64,000 nucleotides of DNA, taken from Paracoccaceae bacterium (GTDB taxonomy: Bacteria > Pseudomonadota > Alphaproteobacteria > Rhodobacterales > Rhodobacteraceae). Every line of letters begins with the position of its first letter. Position 1 is the first letter of the stretch. Of this stretch, positions 25,808-34,048 are shown piece after piece. The notes beneath the pieces were generated by a model. That model saw nothing but the letters and a program-made list of their open reading frames with translations. It was not told where the DNA came from and made no database searches. The stretch lies in the NCBI GenBank assembly GCA_030066905.1, contig JASJAR010000010.1, forward strand, positions 1-64,000, in the 5' to 3' direction. Position numbers and translations under genes: made by a program.

Positions 25808-26629
25808 TCACGGCGCGGGCGGGCCCGCCTCTGCCAGAACCCCGCCCTGGCGCACAGGATGGATGTCCACCGCCGCCCCGGTCTTGTCATCGGTTGTCAC
25901 CATCACGCCCGCAAGCGTCGCCTCGCCGAGGGCCGGGGTGAACCGCCCCTTGCCCATGCCGGTGAGAAACCGCCGCATCGGTTCCTCGCGGTCCATGCCG
26001 ATGACCGAAACGTAGTCGCCGCACATACCGGCATCGGTGAGGTACCCTGTTCCGCCGTCGAGGATCATCGCATCCGCCGTCGGCACATGGGTGTGCGAGC
26101 CGACGACGAGGCTGGCCCGGCCGGCGCACCAATGGCCCATGGCCATCTTCTCCGAGGTCGCCTCGCAATGGATGTCGATGATGCTGGCCTGCACCAGCCC
26201 GCCTCGGGGGTGAGCCTTCAAGACCGCGTCGATGGCCGAGAACGGGTCGTCGAAGGGCCGTTTCATGAAGACCTGACCGAGCGCCTGGGCCACCAGCACC
26301 TTCCGGCCCCCCGGCGCATCGAACACCCGGGCCCCGACCCCGGGGGCGGTTTTGGCGTAGTTGATCGGCCTCAGAATGCGCGGTTCGGTGGCGATGAAGG
26401 AGAGCATGTCCTTCTGGTCGAAGGCATGGTCGCCGAGGGTGACGACATCGGTACCGGCGTCGAGAAGTCCCCTGGCATGGTCGGGCGACAGCCCCGCGCC
26501 GCTGGTGGCATTCTCGCCGTTGACGACGACGAAATCGAGCTTCCAGTCGCGCCGGAGGCCGGGGAGCCGTGCGGCCACCCCGTCCCGCCCGGACCGGCCC
26601 ATCACGTCGCCAAGGTAGAGAATGCGCAT
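25808..26629 (-). CDS. ymdB: YmdB family metallophosphoesterase
   Basis: Calcineurin-like phosphodiesterase of about 273 residues (TIGR00282 family). Metal-binding motifs are LGDVMGRSGR, VVNGENATSG, TLGDHAFDQKD and, near the C-terminus, HCEATSEKMAMGHW and VVGSHTHVPTAD. Members hydrolyse 2',3'-cyclic nucleotides and influence biofilm and sporulation decisions in Gram-positives; the role here is unknown. The start MRILYLGD at 26629 is preferred; an ATG three codons earlier (26638) is also open. Same strand as the cyclo-ligase and mgtE genes. Confidence 0.92.
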   Translation of the reverse strand: MRILYLGDVMGRSGRDGVAARLPGLRRDWKLDFVVVNGENATSGAGLSPDHARGLLDAGTDVVTLGDHAFDQKDMLSFIATEPRILRPINYAKTAPGVGARVFDAPGGRKVLVAQALGQVFMKRPFDDPFSAIDAVLKAHPRGGLVQASIIDIHCEATSEKMAMGHWCAGRASLVVGSHTHVPTADAMILDGGTGYLTDAGMCGDYVSVIGMDREEPMRRFLTGMGKGRFTPALGEATLAGVMVTTDDKTGAAVDIHPVRQGGVLAEAGPPAP

Positions 26630-26677
26630 GGCGCCCATGGCTAGTGTTCGGGCCCGGCGCGGGCAAGGGGTTTCGGC

Positions 26678-26968
26678 TCAGGCCGCGCGGGCAGGCGCCG
26701 GTGCGATGTCGAACACGATGGCACCCTTGCGGTGGCGGCATTCGACATGGCAATGGGCCCGGGCGATCCCGGCGAAGGGAAACCGCCTGTCGATCGCCGG
26801 CCCAATGCCTCCGGCCGAGATGGCGGGTGCGAGGGCGAGAAGGTCCGCCTTCCGGTCCTCGCTTACTTCCATATCGGCGAGGCCGGGCCGCGTGTCGTGC
26901 GGTTCCTCGATGGGGCGCCGGGTGCTGCGGGTGTTCGAAACGCTGACGGATACGCCCCCCGCGATCAT
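26678..26968 (-). pseudogene. Remnant of a quinone oxidoreductase/zinc-type alcohol dehydrogenase (C-terminus only)
   Basis: An open frame of at most 96 residues whose second half matches the C-terminal end of PIG3-type NADPH:quinone oxidoreductases. TRSTRRPIEE corresponds to the usual TGSTLRPRS. GGIGPAIDRRFPFAGIARAHCHVE and GAIVFDIA correspond to the final strand-helix pair. The Rossmann domain and N-terminal half are missing; the sequence runs straight into the end of the cyclo-ligase gene. Unlikely to give a working enzyme. Confidence 0.55.
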
Positions 26969-27513
26969 CCGCCCGGCCTGATTGTCTCGGTCTCGGTGAC
27001 GATGAGGTCGAGGGGCTGGTCGGTGGCCTCGGCGGGGAGCGGCGGTTCCTCCTGGGCGGCATAGGCGAAACCTATCGCGGTGACCGGCCCGTCGCGGCGG
27101 AGCGCATCGAGCGTTCGGTCGTAATGCCCCGCGCCGTAGCCCAAACGGTGCCCGCGCCGGTCGAAGGCCAGCAGCGGGACGACGAGTGTCGCAGGCCTGA
27201 CATCAGGGCCGCCGGCGGGGAACTCGGTGCCGAAATCGTCCCGCGTGAGCAGCGTACCCGGCGCCCAGAGCCGGAACGTGAGCGGGCCGAAGCCGTGGGT
27301 GACCGGGAGGCAGACCGGCCCCCGCCCGGCCGCGCGTTCCATCGCCGGACGCGGGTCGATCTCGGTGCGCATCGGCCAGTAGAAGGCGACGGGGCCGGTC
27401 GCGCCGTCGAGCGCCGCTTCGAGCCGGGCCAGGGCCGGTGCGGGATCGACCGTCTCGAAGGCGAGTTTGCGCCGCGCCCGCGCCGCCTTCCGCGGGGCCG
27501 CCTTGTCGCTCAC
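26965..27513 (-). CDS. 5-formyltetrahydrofolate cyclo-ligase
   Basis: Converts 5-formyl-THF to 5,10-methenyl-THF using ATP. At 182 residues it has the usual size. The signature LGYGAGHYDRTLD is clear, with a basic substrate-binding N-terminus (AARARRKL) and PLLAFDRRGHRLGYG preceding it. The start overlaps the mgtE stop by 4 bp (ATGA). In many Proteobacteria this gene lies next to 6S RNA, which is relevant to the structured element at 25624. Confidence 0.93.
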   Translation of the reverse strand: MSDKAAPRKAARARRKLAFETVDPAPALARLEAALDGATGPVAFYWPMRTEIDPRPAMERAAGRGPVCLPVTHGFGPLTFRLWAPGTLLTRDDFGTEFPAGGPDVRPATLVVPLLAFDRRGHRLGYGAGHYDRTLDALRRDGPVTAIGFAYAAQEEPPLPAEATDQPLDLIVTETETIRPGG

Positions 27514-28895
27514 AGCAAGAGGACCGCGGCAAGACCGAGGAACGCAAAGAACCCCACCACGTCGGTCACCGTCGTCACGAAGGCGCCCGAGGCCAGTGCC
27601 GGGTCGATCCCGACACGGTCGAGCGTCAGCGGCACGAGAATGCCCGCAAGCCCCGCGACGACGAGGTTGATGACCATCGCGATCCCGATCACGACACCGA
27701 GCATCGGCGTGCCGAACCAGGCGATCCCCACCGCCCCCATGATGAGCGCAAAGACCAGCCCGTTGAGGAGCCCGGCGACGACCTCGCGCCGGATCACCCT
27801 CAGCGCGTTCGACGGGGTGAGGTCCTTCGTTGCCAGCGCCCGGACCGCCACGGTCAGCGTCTGGGTCCCGGCATTGCCGCCCATCGAGGCGACGATCGGC
27901 ATCAGCACCGCCAGCGCGACGATCGCGGCGATGGTGGCCTCGAACTGGGCGATCACAAGGCTCGCCAGGATCGCGGTGATGAGGTTTACGAAAAGCCAGG
28001 GGAACCGCCGTCGGGCGATGGCGAAGGTCTTGTCGGAGAGGCTCTCCTCGCCGACACCGGCCAGACGCAGGATGTCCTCCTCATGCTCCTCGTCGAGCAC
28101 GATCATCGCGTCGTCAATGGTGATCACACCGATGAGACGCCCGTCGTCGTCGACCACCGGGGCCGAGATCAAGTGGTACTGGTTGAACGCATAGGCCACT
28201 TCGCCCTCATCCTGGGTGGCGGGCACGGTGCGGAACGTGGGCTCGGTGATGTCCCCCAGCGTCACATCGCGGCGCGACGACATCAGCTTGCCGAGCGTCA
28301 CATACCCCGTGGGCCGGTGGCGGGGATCGACGAGCATGATGTGATAGAACTGCTCCGGCAGGTCCTCGCGGCGGCGCATGAAGTCGATGGCCTGTCCGAC
28401 ATTCCAATGCTCGGGGGCCGCGACCACCTCGGTCTGCATGAGCCGGCCGGCGGAGTACTCCGGAAACGACAGCGCGGCCTGAACCGCGACCCTGTCGGCA
28501 TCTTCGAGATGTTCCAGAAGCGCTTCCTGCTGGGGTGCTGCAAGGTCCTCGACGAGATCGACCACATCGTCCGATTCGAGGTCGCGGACCGCCTCGGCGA
28601 GCACATCGCTCGGCAGGAAGGCGATGACCTCCTCGCGCAGCCCCTCGTCGATCTCCGACAGCGTCTCACCGTCGATGAGATGGCCCGCAAGCAAGAGAAG
28701 CTCCTTGAGCTGCCCCGGCTGGAGCTGTTCGAGAAGGTCGGCGATGTCGGCCGGGTGCAGCGGCTCGAAGAGCTCCTCGATGCGGCCGACATCGCCGCTG
28801 GCGATGGCCAGGCGGATCGCCGGGGCAAGCTCGGCGTCGAGGGCGTAGGCGTCGTCCTCGCGGTCCTCGGTGAGGGTGTCGTTCTCTGCCGCCAT
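27510..28895 (-). CDS. mgtE: Magnesium transporter MgtE
   Basis: Mg2+ channel/transporter of 461 residues. The N-terminal MgtE_N superhelical domain (about 30-140: HPADIADLLEQL, PSDVLAEAVRDLESDDVVDLVEDL) is followed by two CBS domains (about 145-265). Five membrane segments come last, with the selectivity-region GGNAGTQTL. First gene of a minus-strand operon with the cyclo-ligase. No magnesium-sensing leader was seen in the 116-bp upstream gap. Confidence 0.95.
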   Translation of the reverse strand: MAAENDTLTEDREDDAYALDAELAPAIRLAIASGDVGRIEELFEPLHPADIADLLEQLQPGQLKELLLLAGHLIDGETLSEIDEGLREEVIAFLPSDVLAEAVRDLESDDVVDLVEDLAAPQQEALLEHLEDADRVAVQAALSFPEYSAGRLMQTEVVAAPEHWNVGQAIDFMRRREDLPEQFYHIMLVDPRHRPTGYVTLGKLMSSRRDVTLGDITEPTFRTVPATQDEGEVAYAFNQYHLISAPVVDDDGRLIGVITIDDAMIVLDEEHEEDILRLAGVGEESLSDKTFAIARRRFPWLFVNLITAILASLVIAQFEATIAAIVALAVLMPIVASMGGNAGTQTLTVAVRALATKDLTPSNALRVIRREVVAGLLNGLVFALIMGAVGIAWFGTPMLGVVIGIAMVINLVVAGLAGILVPLTLDRVGIDPALASGAFVTTVTDVVGFFAFLGLAAVLLL

Positions 28896-29011
28896 GCCCG
28901 CCTCCTGTTCTGGCCGGGACCATAGGCGATGCCCGCAACCGAATGAAGTGCGGGTGGGCCGATTTACGCCGTCATTCCCGGGCCCTATGGTCGACGCTAT
29001 GGAACGACGCG

Positions 29012-30298
29012 GTGCCTGACCTTCTGCTCCTCGGCCAGACCCTCGAGACCCGGGGCAACCCGTTTCTCGAAGGCCCGGATGCGTTCCGGCACACCGAGCA
29101 CGGCGGCGTGCTGATCCGGGACGGGCGAATCGCCGCCCTCGGCGACGGGGCCGACCTTCGCGCGCGGCACCCGGAGGCCGAAACCGTCGACCATGGGGCC
29201 CGGCTGATCCTGCCGGGGTTCGTCGACGCCCATGTCCATTACCCGCAGACCGGCATTATCGCGAGCTGGGGCAAGCGGCTGATCGATTGGCTGAACACCT
29301 ATACCTTCCCCGAGGAGATGCGCTTTTCGGACCCCGGCGTGGCCGCCGAGGTGGCCGGGCGGTATCTCGACCTCGTCCTGAGCCACGGCACGACGGCGGT
29401 GGCGAGCTATTGCACGATCCACCCCGGAAGCGTCGACGCGCTCTTTGAGGCCGCCGCGTCGCGCGGGATGGCCTGCGTCGCCGGCAAGACCTGCATGGAC
29501 CGCAACGCCCCCGACGGGCTGAGGGACACCGTGCAATCGGCCTACGACGACAGCCTCGCCCTGCTGCGGCGCTGGCACCTTGCCGGCCGGGCAATCTATG
29601 CGATCACGCCGCGCTTCTCGCCGACCTCCAGCCGGGAACAGCTTGCCGCCCTCGGCGCCCTTTGGGCCGAGCATCCCGATTGCCTGATGCAGACCCATCT
29701 CGCCGAGCAGAAGGAGGAGATCGCCTGGGTGGCCGAGCTTTATCCGGAGGCGCGGGATTATCTCGACACTTACGAGGCCGCGGGGCTTCTCGGCCCCGGT
29801 GCCGTCTTTGGCCATTGCATCCATCTGACCGCGCGCGAGCGGGCACGGATCGCCGAAGCCGACGCGGCGCTGGCCCATTGCCCGACCTCGAACAGCTTCA
29901 TCGGGTCGGGGCTGTTCGACCTCGAACTGGCAAAGGGGGCGCGGGTGGGATTGGCGACGGACACCGGCGGCGGTTCGTCGTTTTCGATGCTGCGCACGAT
30001 GGCTGCGGCCTACGAGATCGGTCAGCTCCGCGGCCGCGCGGCCCATCCGGCCGAACTTCTTTGGCTGGCAACCGAAGGCTCTGCGCGCGCCCTCCGGCTC
30101 GAGGCCGAAATCGGCCGCCTCGAAGCGGGCCGGGTGGCGGACATCGTGGTGCTCGACCTTGCCTCGACGCCGGCCATCGCCCAGCGCGCGGTCCGTGCCG
30201 ACGACATCTGGGAGGCGGTCTTTCCGACGATCATGATGGGCGACGACCGCGCGGTTTCGGCCGTCTATGTCGCAGGCCGTCCGGCGCAGCCCGGCTGA
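29012..30298 (+). CDS. guaD: Guanine deaminase
   Basis: Zinc-dependent amidohydrolase of about 428 residues that turns guanine into xanthine. The signature PGFVDAHVHYPQT carries the HxH ligands. ETH-type QTHLAEQ, GHCIHLT and ATDTGGG follow in order with the other metal and catalytic residues. The likely start is the GTG at 29012 (VPDLLLLGQTLETRG). The frame is open to an ATG at 28943, but the extra residues look non-coding. The ribosome site is weak, so the start is less sure than the product. Confidence 0.92.
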   Translation: MPDLLLLGQTLETRGNPFLEGPDAFRHTEHGGVLIRDGRIAALGDGADLRARHPEAETVDHGARLILPGFVDAHVHYPQTGIIASWGKRLIDWLNTYTFPEEMRFSDPGVAAEVAGRYLDLVLSHGTTAVASYCTIHPGSVDALFEAAASRGMACVAGKTCMDRNAPDGLRDTVQSAYDDSLALLRRWHLAGRAIYAITPRFSPTSSREQLAALGALWAEHPDCLMQTHLAEQKEEIAWVAELYPEARDYLDTYEAAGLLGPGAVFGHCIHLTARERARIAEADAALAHCPTSNSFIGSGLFDLELAKGARVGLATDTGGGSSFSMLRTMAAAYEIGQLRGRAAHPAELLWLATEGSARALRLEAEIGRLEAGRVADIVVLDLASTPAIAQRAVRADDIWEAVFPTIMMGDDRAVSAVYVAGRPAQPG

Positions 30299-30344
30299 GC
30301 GGGGCGGTGGCCGCAGGCCCCGACCGGCGGCGCCCGGCCGATCT

Positions 30345-31163
30345 TCACCCTTCCGGACATGCGGTCTCGCCGCCGGCAAGCCGCGCCAGGGCCGCCGCGT
30401 GGAGCTCCGGCGAGGCGGCCGCCAGCGCCCGCCCGCCATCGTGGACCGGCCTGCCCTCCCAGTCGGTGACGAGCCCCCCGGCAGCCTCGATCACGGCAAT
30501 CGGCGCCGCAATGTCATAAGCATGGAGCCCCGCCTCGATCACCAGATCGATCTGGCCGAGGGCGAGGAGCGCGTAGGCGTAGCAATCCATTCCGTAGCGA
30601 ACGAGGCGGACCGTCTCGGCGACCCGGTCGAAGGCCGCCCGGTCCTCCGGCGTGCCGATCTCGGGAAAGGTCGTGAACAGCACGGCCTCGGAGAGTTCGC
30701 GGGCCGGCCGCACCGCAAGCGCGCCCTCGCCTTGGGGGCCGCGCCACGCCGCCCGCCCGAGCCCGCCCATGAAGCGCTCGCCGATATAGGGCTGGTCGAT
30801 CAGCCCGAGCACCGGGCCGTCGGCGTCCCGAAGCGCGATCAGCGTCCCCCATGTCGGCGTGCCGGAGATATAGCCGCGCGTGCCGTCGATGGGATCGATC
30901 ACCCAGGTCAGCCCCGACACCCCGTCCTCGGGATGCTGCTCTTCGCCGACGACCCCGTCCGCCGGCCGCCGGTCGCGCAGTGCGGCCCGGATTGCCGCCT
31001 CCGCCTCGCGATCGGCCACGGTGACGGGGTCGAACGTTTCGGCCTTGCTTTCGGCCAGAAGCGCTCGCCCGCGAAAATGGCGCAGCGTGACGGCGGCAGC
31101 CGCGTCCGCCGCCGCCTCGGCGACCGCCCACAGTTCCGCTGCCGGAAGCGCGCCGCCCGTCAT
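30345..31163 (-). CDS. Inositol monophosphatase family protein (histidinol-phosphatase-like)
   Basis: Mg2+-dependent phosphatase of 272 residues. Family motifs: DPVTVADREAE, VGEEQ, the signature WVIDPIDGTRGYISG, and the late metal-binding motif HAYDIAAPIAVIEAAGG. The GTRGY form with a following GTPTWGTLIAL is commonly found in HisN-type histidinol-phosphatases. No his gene is nearby, so I keep the general name. Confidence 0.88.
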   Translation of the reverse strand: MTGGALPAAELWAVAEAAADAAAAVTLRHFRGRALLAESKAETFDPVTVADREAEAAIRAALRDRRPADGVVGEEQHPEDGVSGLTWVIDPIDGTRGYISGTPTWGTLIALRDADGPVLGLIDQPYIGERFMGGLGRAAWRGPQGEGALAVRPARELSEAVLFTTFPEIGTPEDRAAFDRVAETVRLVRYGMDCYAYALLALGQIDLVIEAGLHAYDIAAPIAVIEAAGGLVTDWEGRPVHDGGRALAAASPELHAAALARLAGGETACPEG

Positions 31164-31205
31164 GGTCCCGCCACCGGGCCGCGCGCCGTCATCTTCGGGC
31201 TGATT

Positions 31206-31577
31206 TCAGGCCGCAGCGTCGCTCAGGACGCGGGCCAGTTCGAACAGCCGTTTTCTCTGCGTTTCCGGGATGGCGTAGTATGAACGAACCAATTCCAGGG
31301 CTTCCTTGTCGGCCAGAATATCGGCTGGAAGATCGTCGGCATGGGCCGCATCGTCCGCGCTTTCCAAACCTTCGAAGAAAAATCCGACCTTCACATCGAG
31401 CGCTTCGGAAATATCCCAAAGGCGGGAGGCGCTGATCCGGTTCATTCCGGTCTCATATTTCTGAATTTGCTGGAATTTGATGCCGACCTTCTCGGCCAGC
31501 TGTTGCTGCGTCATACCGACCATCCAGCGGCGGTGTCGGACACGCTTGCCGACATGAACGTCAACGGGGTGCTTCAT
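31206..31577 (-). CDS. XRE family helix-turn-helix regulator
   Basis: Protein of 123 residues. The cro/CI-type HTH is at about residues 10-65 (MTQQQLAEKVGIKFQQIQKYE, then ISASRLWDISEAL). An acidic middle and a C-terminal helix (SYYAIPETQRKRLFELARVL) follow, typical of a widespread alphaproteobacterial family. The start MKHPVDVHVG at 31577 has a GGAGCAGC site and begins the conserved part; the longer frame to 31610 is less likely. Its 5' region is AT-rich and carries a dyad. Confidence 0.9.
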   Translation of the reverse strand: MKHPVDVHVGKRVRHRRWMVGMTQQQLAEKVGIKFQQIQKYETGMNRISASRLWDISEALDVKVGFFFEGLESADDAAHADDLPADILADKEALELVRSYYAIPETQRKRLFELARVLSDAAA

Positions 31578-31610
31578 TTCCGCTGCTCCTTCTGGTTCGG
31601 GTACATTCAA

Positions 31611-31660
31611 TTAAGCAATTACTTAGTCAGCGTTCTCTCCGACCATTACAACCTGTACTT
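31611..31660 (-). promoter_or_regulatory. AT-rich promoter with dyad upstream of the XRE gene
   Basis: In a clearly AT-rich stretch, TAAG-CAATTA-CTTA (31612-31625) forms a dyad about 35-48 bases before the start at 31577. On the minus strand CTGACT (a -35 candidate) precedes it, with TTAATT downstream as a -10. XRE regulators often bind such sites to control themselves; that is inference. Confidence 0.4.
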
Positions 31661-31775
31661 TTAGACAGATCGCGCCGATTGGGCGCCATTCGTGCTGTGA
31701 AATCTGAATCTTACGTTAACTTCGAAATGGCCGTTGAACGGTCAGAGGCCACATCGGGCTATACAGACATTCGCC

Positions 31776-32714
31776 CTATGCGTGTTCTGTCATACCCTGG
31801 ATTGCCCGGGAATCATAGTCAATTCGACCGGAGCGGTGGGCCGGGGCCCATGTCGTCGTCGCCCCGATGCGGTAGGCGGCGCGGACCATTTCGGCCATGT
31901 CGGCGGCCACGCGATTGCTCCGCGCGTCGCGCAGGTAGATGTTGATACGGGTGGAACCGAGGTCGGGAAGCGCGCCGCCATGCGCCACCGGCGCCAGTTG
32001 CGGCGCCTCGGTGCCGAGAAGTTGGGCCGTGACCGCCAGATCGGCCGCGACCGAGGCTTCGATGGTCCGGACCGACCCCGCCTCGACGGAAAGTTCCCAA
32101 GGTATGCCCTCCCGGTCGAGCGCCTCCTGGGTGATCCGGCGGAAGATACATTGCGATTCGAACGCCAGCCGGAGCGGGCGGTCGCGCCAGGCCGAACCGC
32201 CGCGGGCCCCGACCCAGACGAGAGGCTGTTCGGTGAGCGTTTCGCCGCCTGCGTCCACCTGATCCTCGGTGGTCATGATGAGATCGCATTTGCCGTCTGC
32301 AAACAGCGATTTGAGCTTTCGCGTGTAGGACGACAAAAGTTGAACCTTTACCCGCGGATACTCCGCGGCGAAGTGCTTCAGCACATGGGGCACGGCCGGA
32401 TAGATGATGTCATGGGGAACGCCGAGGACGATCTCGCCTTCGAATTCCTCCGCCGTCAGCCGGGCGATGGCCTCGTCGTTGGTCTCCACCATGCGGCGGG
32501 CGAAACCGAGGAGTTGCTCGCCGGCCGTGGTCAGCCCCACCGCCCGGGCCGAGCGGTCGAGAAGCCCGACGCCGAGGCTTTCCTCGAGCCGTTTGAGCTG
32601 CATCGACACCGCCGATTGGGTGAGATTCAAAACCCCCGCCGCCCGGGTCACCCCCCCGGTGTCGGCCACCGCGACGAAGGAGCGCAGGGCGGTGAGGTCG
32701 AGGTTCCGAGGCAT
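31776..32714 (-). CDS. LysR family transcriptional regulator
   Basis: Protein of 312 residues. An N-terminal winged HTH (LRSFVAVADTGGVTRAAGVLNLTQSAVSMQLKRLEE) is followed by a LysR substrate-binding domain (EIVLGVPHDIIYP onward). It is divergent from a DUF1127 gene, with a 123-bp AT-rich gap between. This pairing recurs in Rhodobacteraceae genomes as far as I recall. The ligand is unknown. Confidence 0.94.
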   Translation of the reverse strand: MPRNLDLTALRSFVAVADTGGVTRAAGVLNLTQSAVSMQLKRLEESLGVGLLDRSARAVGLTTAGEQLLGFARRMVETNDEAIARLTAEEFEGEIVLGVPHDIIYPAVPHVLKHFAAEYPRVKVQLLSSYTRKLKSLFADGKCDLIMTTEDQVDAGGETLTEQPLVWVGARGGSAWRDRPLRLAFESQCIFRRITQEALDREGIPWELSVEAGSVRTIEASVAADLAVTAQLLGTEAPQLAPVAHGGALPDLGSTRINIYLRDARSNRVAADMAEMVRAAYRIGATTTWAPAHRSGRIDYDSRAIQGMTEHA

Positions 32715-32837
32715 ATCACAATCCTTGATGCGTTAACTCAAAAACATTCGTTTTACGAAAGTATCACGCCCTGACATATACATCAACATCGCTGATGCGA
32801 TAGCGAGATTGTATTTCAGAAGCGAAAGGAAACCTCC
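32715..32837. promoter_or_regulatory. Divergent lysR-DUF1127 promoter region
   Basis: AT-rich relative to flanks. CAAAAACATTCGTTTTACG around 32741-32760 is an imperfect inverted repeat that could be a LysR binding site. The DUF1127 gene has a strong AGGAAACCTCC-type ribosome site at its start. Confidence 0.45.
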
Positions 32838-33059
32838 ATGGCCGCACGGACCATCGCCCGCATTTTCCCGTCCCTGCCGGCCCGGCGCCGGCGGAACGCC
32901 CTGTCCCGCCTGGTGGACTGGATGGCGCTTTATCGCCAGCGCCATCGCCTTTCGGAGCTGCCCGACCACCTGCTCGACGACATCGGCGTGAGCCGCGAGG
33001 CGGCGGAAGCCGAAGCCGACCGCCCGGTCTGGGATGCGCCGTCGCACTGGCTGCGCTGA
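32838..33059 (+). CDS. DUF1127 domain protein
   Basis: Small basic protein of 73 residues. The DUF1127 core is LVDWMALYRQRHRLSELPDHLLDDIGVSREAAEAEA. DUF1127 proteins in other Alphaproteobacteria bind RNA or influence phosphate and carbon metabolism and small-RNA turnover. Here the divergent LysR gene probably controls it. Confidence 0.9.
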   Translation: MAARTIARIFPSLPARRRRNALSRLVDWMALYRQRHRLSELPDHLLDDIGVSREAAEAEADRPVWDAPSHWLR

Positions 33060-33188
33060 GAACACCGCGTTTCCGACCGTTTCCGTCAGGCAATCCCCTT
33101 GAAATGAAGGGGCAACCGACCGATATTCCCGGTGAGACCGGCGGGCCCGTCGCGGCCCGCTGCCAACTGGAACATTTGGAGGCTTTGG

Positions 33189-33926
33189 ATGGCTGAATAT
33201 CAAACGGTCCGCGCCGGTGTCGGTGTCCGCACCGCCGAGATCGACGAGGGCCTGCGCGCCCACATGAACAAGGTCTACGGCACGATGTCCGTGGGCATGC
33301 TGGTCACCGGCGGCGTTGCATGGGCGGTGGGCTCTTCGCCCGCTTTGCTCGCGATCTTCCGCGATCCGATCACGCTGCAACCGAACATTCTCGGCTGGAT
33401 TGCGATGTTTGCGCCGCTGATCTTCGTTTTCGCCTTCGGCGCGATGATCAACCGGGTCTCCGCCGCCGGCGCCCAGTCGCTGTTCTACGTCTTCGCGGCG
33501 CTCATGGGTCTCTCGATCTCCTGGATCTTCGCCGCCTTTACGGGCATCTCGATCGCCCAGACCTTCCTCGTGACGGCGATTGCCTTCGCGGGCCTCTCGC
33601 TTTGGGGCTACACCACCAAGAAGGACATCTCCGGCTGGGGGTCGTTCCTCATCATGGGCGTGATCGGGCTCATCGTCGCCTCGATCGTGAACCTTTTTCT
33701 CGGCTCGCCGATGATCATGTTTGCGATCTCGGTGCTCGGGGTGCTGATCTTCGCGGGGCTCACGGCCTACGACACCCAGCGGATCAAGACCGAGTACATC
33801 GCCCATGCCCGCCATGCGGATCAGGAATGGCTCGACAAGTCGGGGATCATGGGGGCGCTGTCGCTCTACATCAACTTCATCAACCTCTTCATGTTTCTCC
33901 TCCAGTTCCTCGGGAACCGGGAGTAA
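33189..33926 (+). CDS. Bax inhibitor-1/YccA family membrane protein
   Basis: Inner-membrane protein of 245 residues with seven hydrophobic segments. A basic or acidic N-terminal part (GVRTAEIDEGLRAHMNKVYGTM) is typical of the bacterial BI-1 family. AYDTQRIK and the final INFINLFMFLLQFLG carry the conserved Asp region thought to control ion (Ca2+/H+) leak. A GGAGG site precedes the start at 33189, and the upstream ATG at 33132 lacks one. Followed by a strong intrinsic terminator. Confidence 0.94.
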   Translation: MAEYQTVRAGVGVRTAEIDEGLRAHMNKVYGTMSVGMLVTGGVAWAVGSSPALLAIFRDPITLQPNILGWIAMFAPLIFVFAFGAMINRVSAAGAQSLFYVFAALMGLSISWIFAAFTGISIAQTFLVTAIAFAGLSLWGYTTKKDISGWGSFLIMGVIGLIVASIVNLFLGSPMIMFAISVLGVLIFAGLTAYDTQRIKTEYIAHARHADQEWLDKSGIMGALSLYINFINLFMFLLQFLGNRE

Positions 33927-33947
33927 CTTTCGAAGAGTGCCAAACGA

Positions 33948-33977
33948 GAGGGCCGGCCCAGCGCCGGCCCTTTTCTA
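33948..33977 (+). terminator. Intrinsic terminator after the BI-1 gene
   Basis: GAGGGCCGGC / GCCGGCCCTTTTCT: a GC-rich stem of about nine pairs around a short loop, followed by a T-run. It ends the plus-strand gene. Confidence 0.8.
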
Positions 33978-33979
33978 TT

Positions 33980-34037
33980 GGGGGCTCCGCCCCCGGCCCA
34001 TGCGGGCCTCCCCCGCGGTACTTTTGCCAAGATGAAG
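33980..34037 (+). repeat. Terminator-like dispersed element with CCAAGATGAAG tail, full copy
   Basis: GGGGGCTCC-GCCCCC hairpin, GGCCCATGCGGGCC hairpin, then CCCCCGCGGTACTTTTGCCAAGATGAAG. About 88% the same over its length as the copy at 41985-42045 (other strand). Lies between the ends of convergent genes. Confidence 0.75.
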
Positions 34038-34048
34038 CCCGGGAACTG

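Noticed and set aside
28896-29011. Magnesium riboswitch upstream of mgtE
   Set aside because: The gap is short and shows no leader-like hairpins or conserved M-box sequence.
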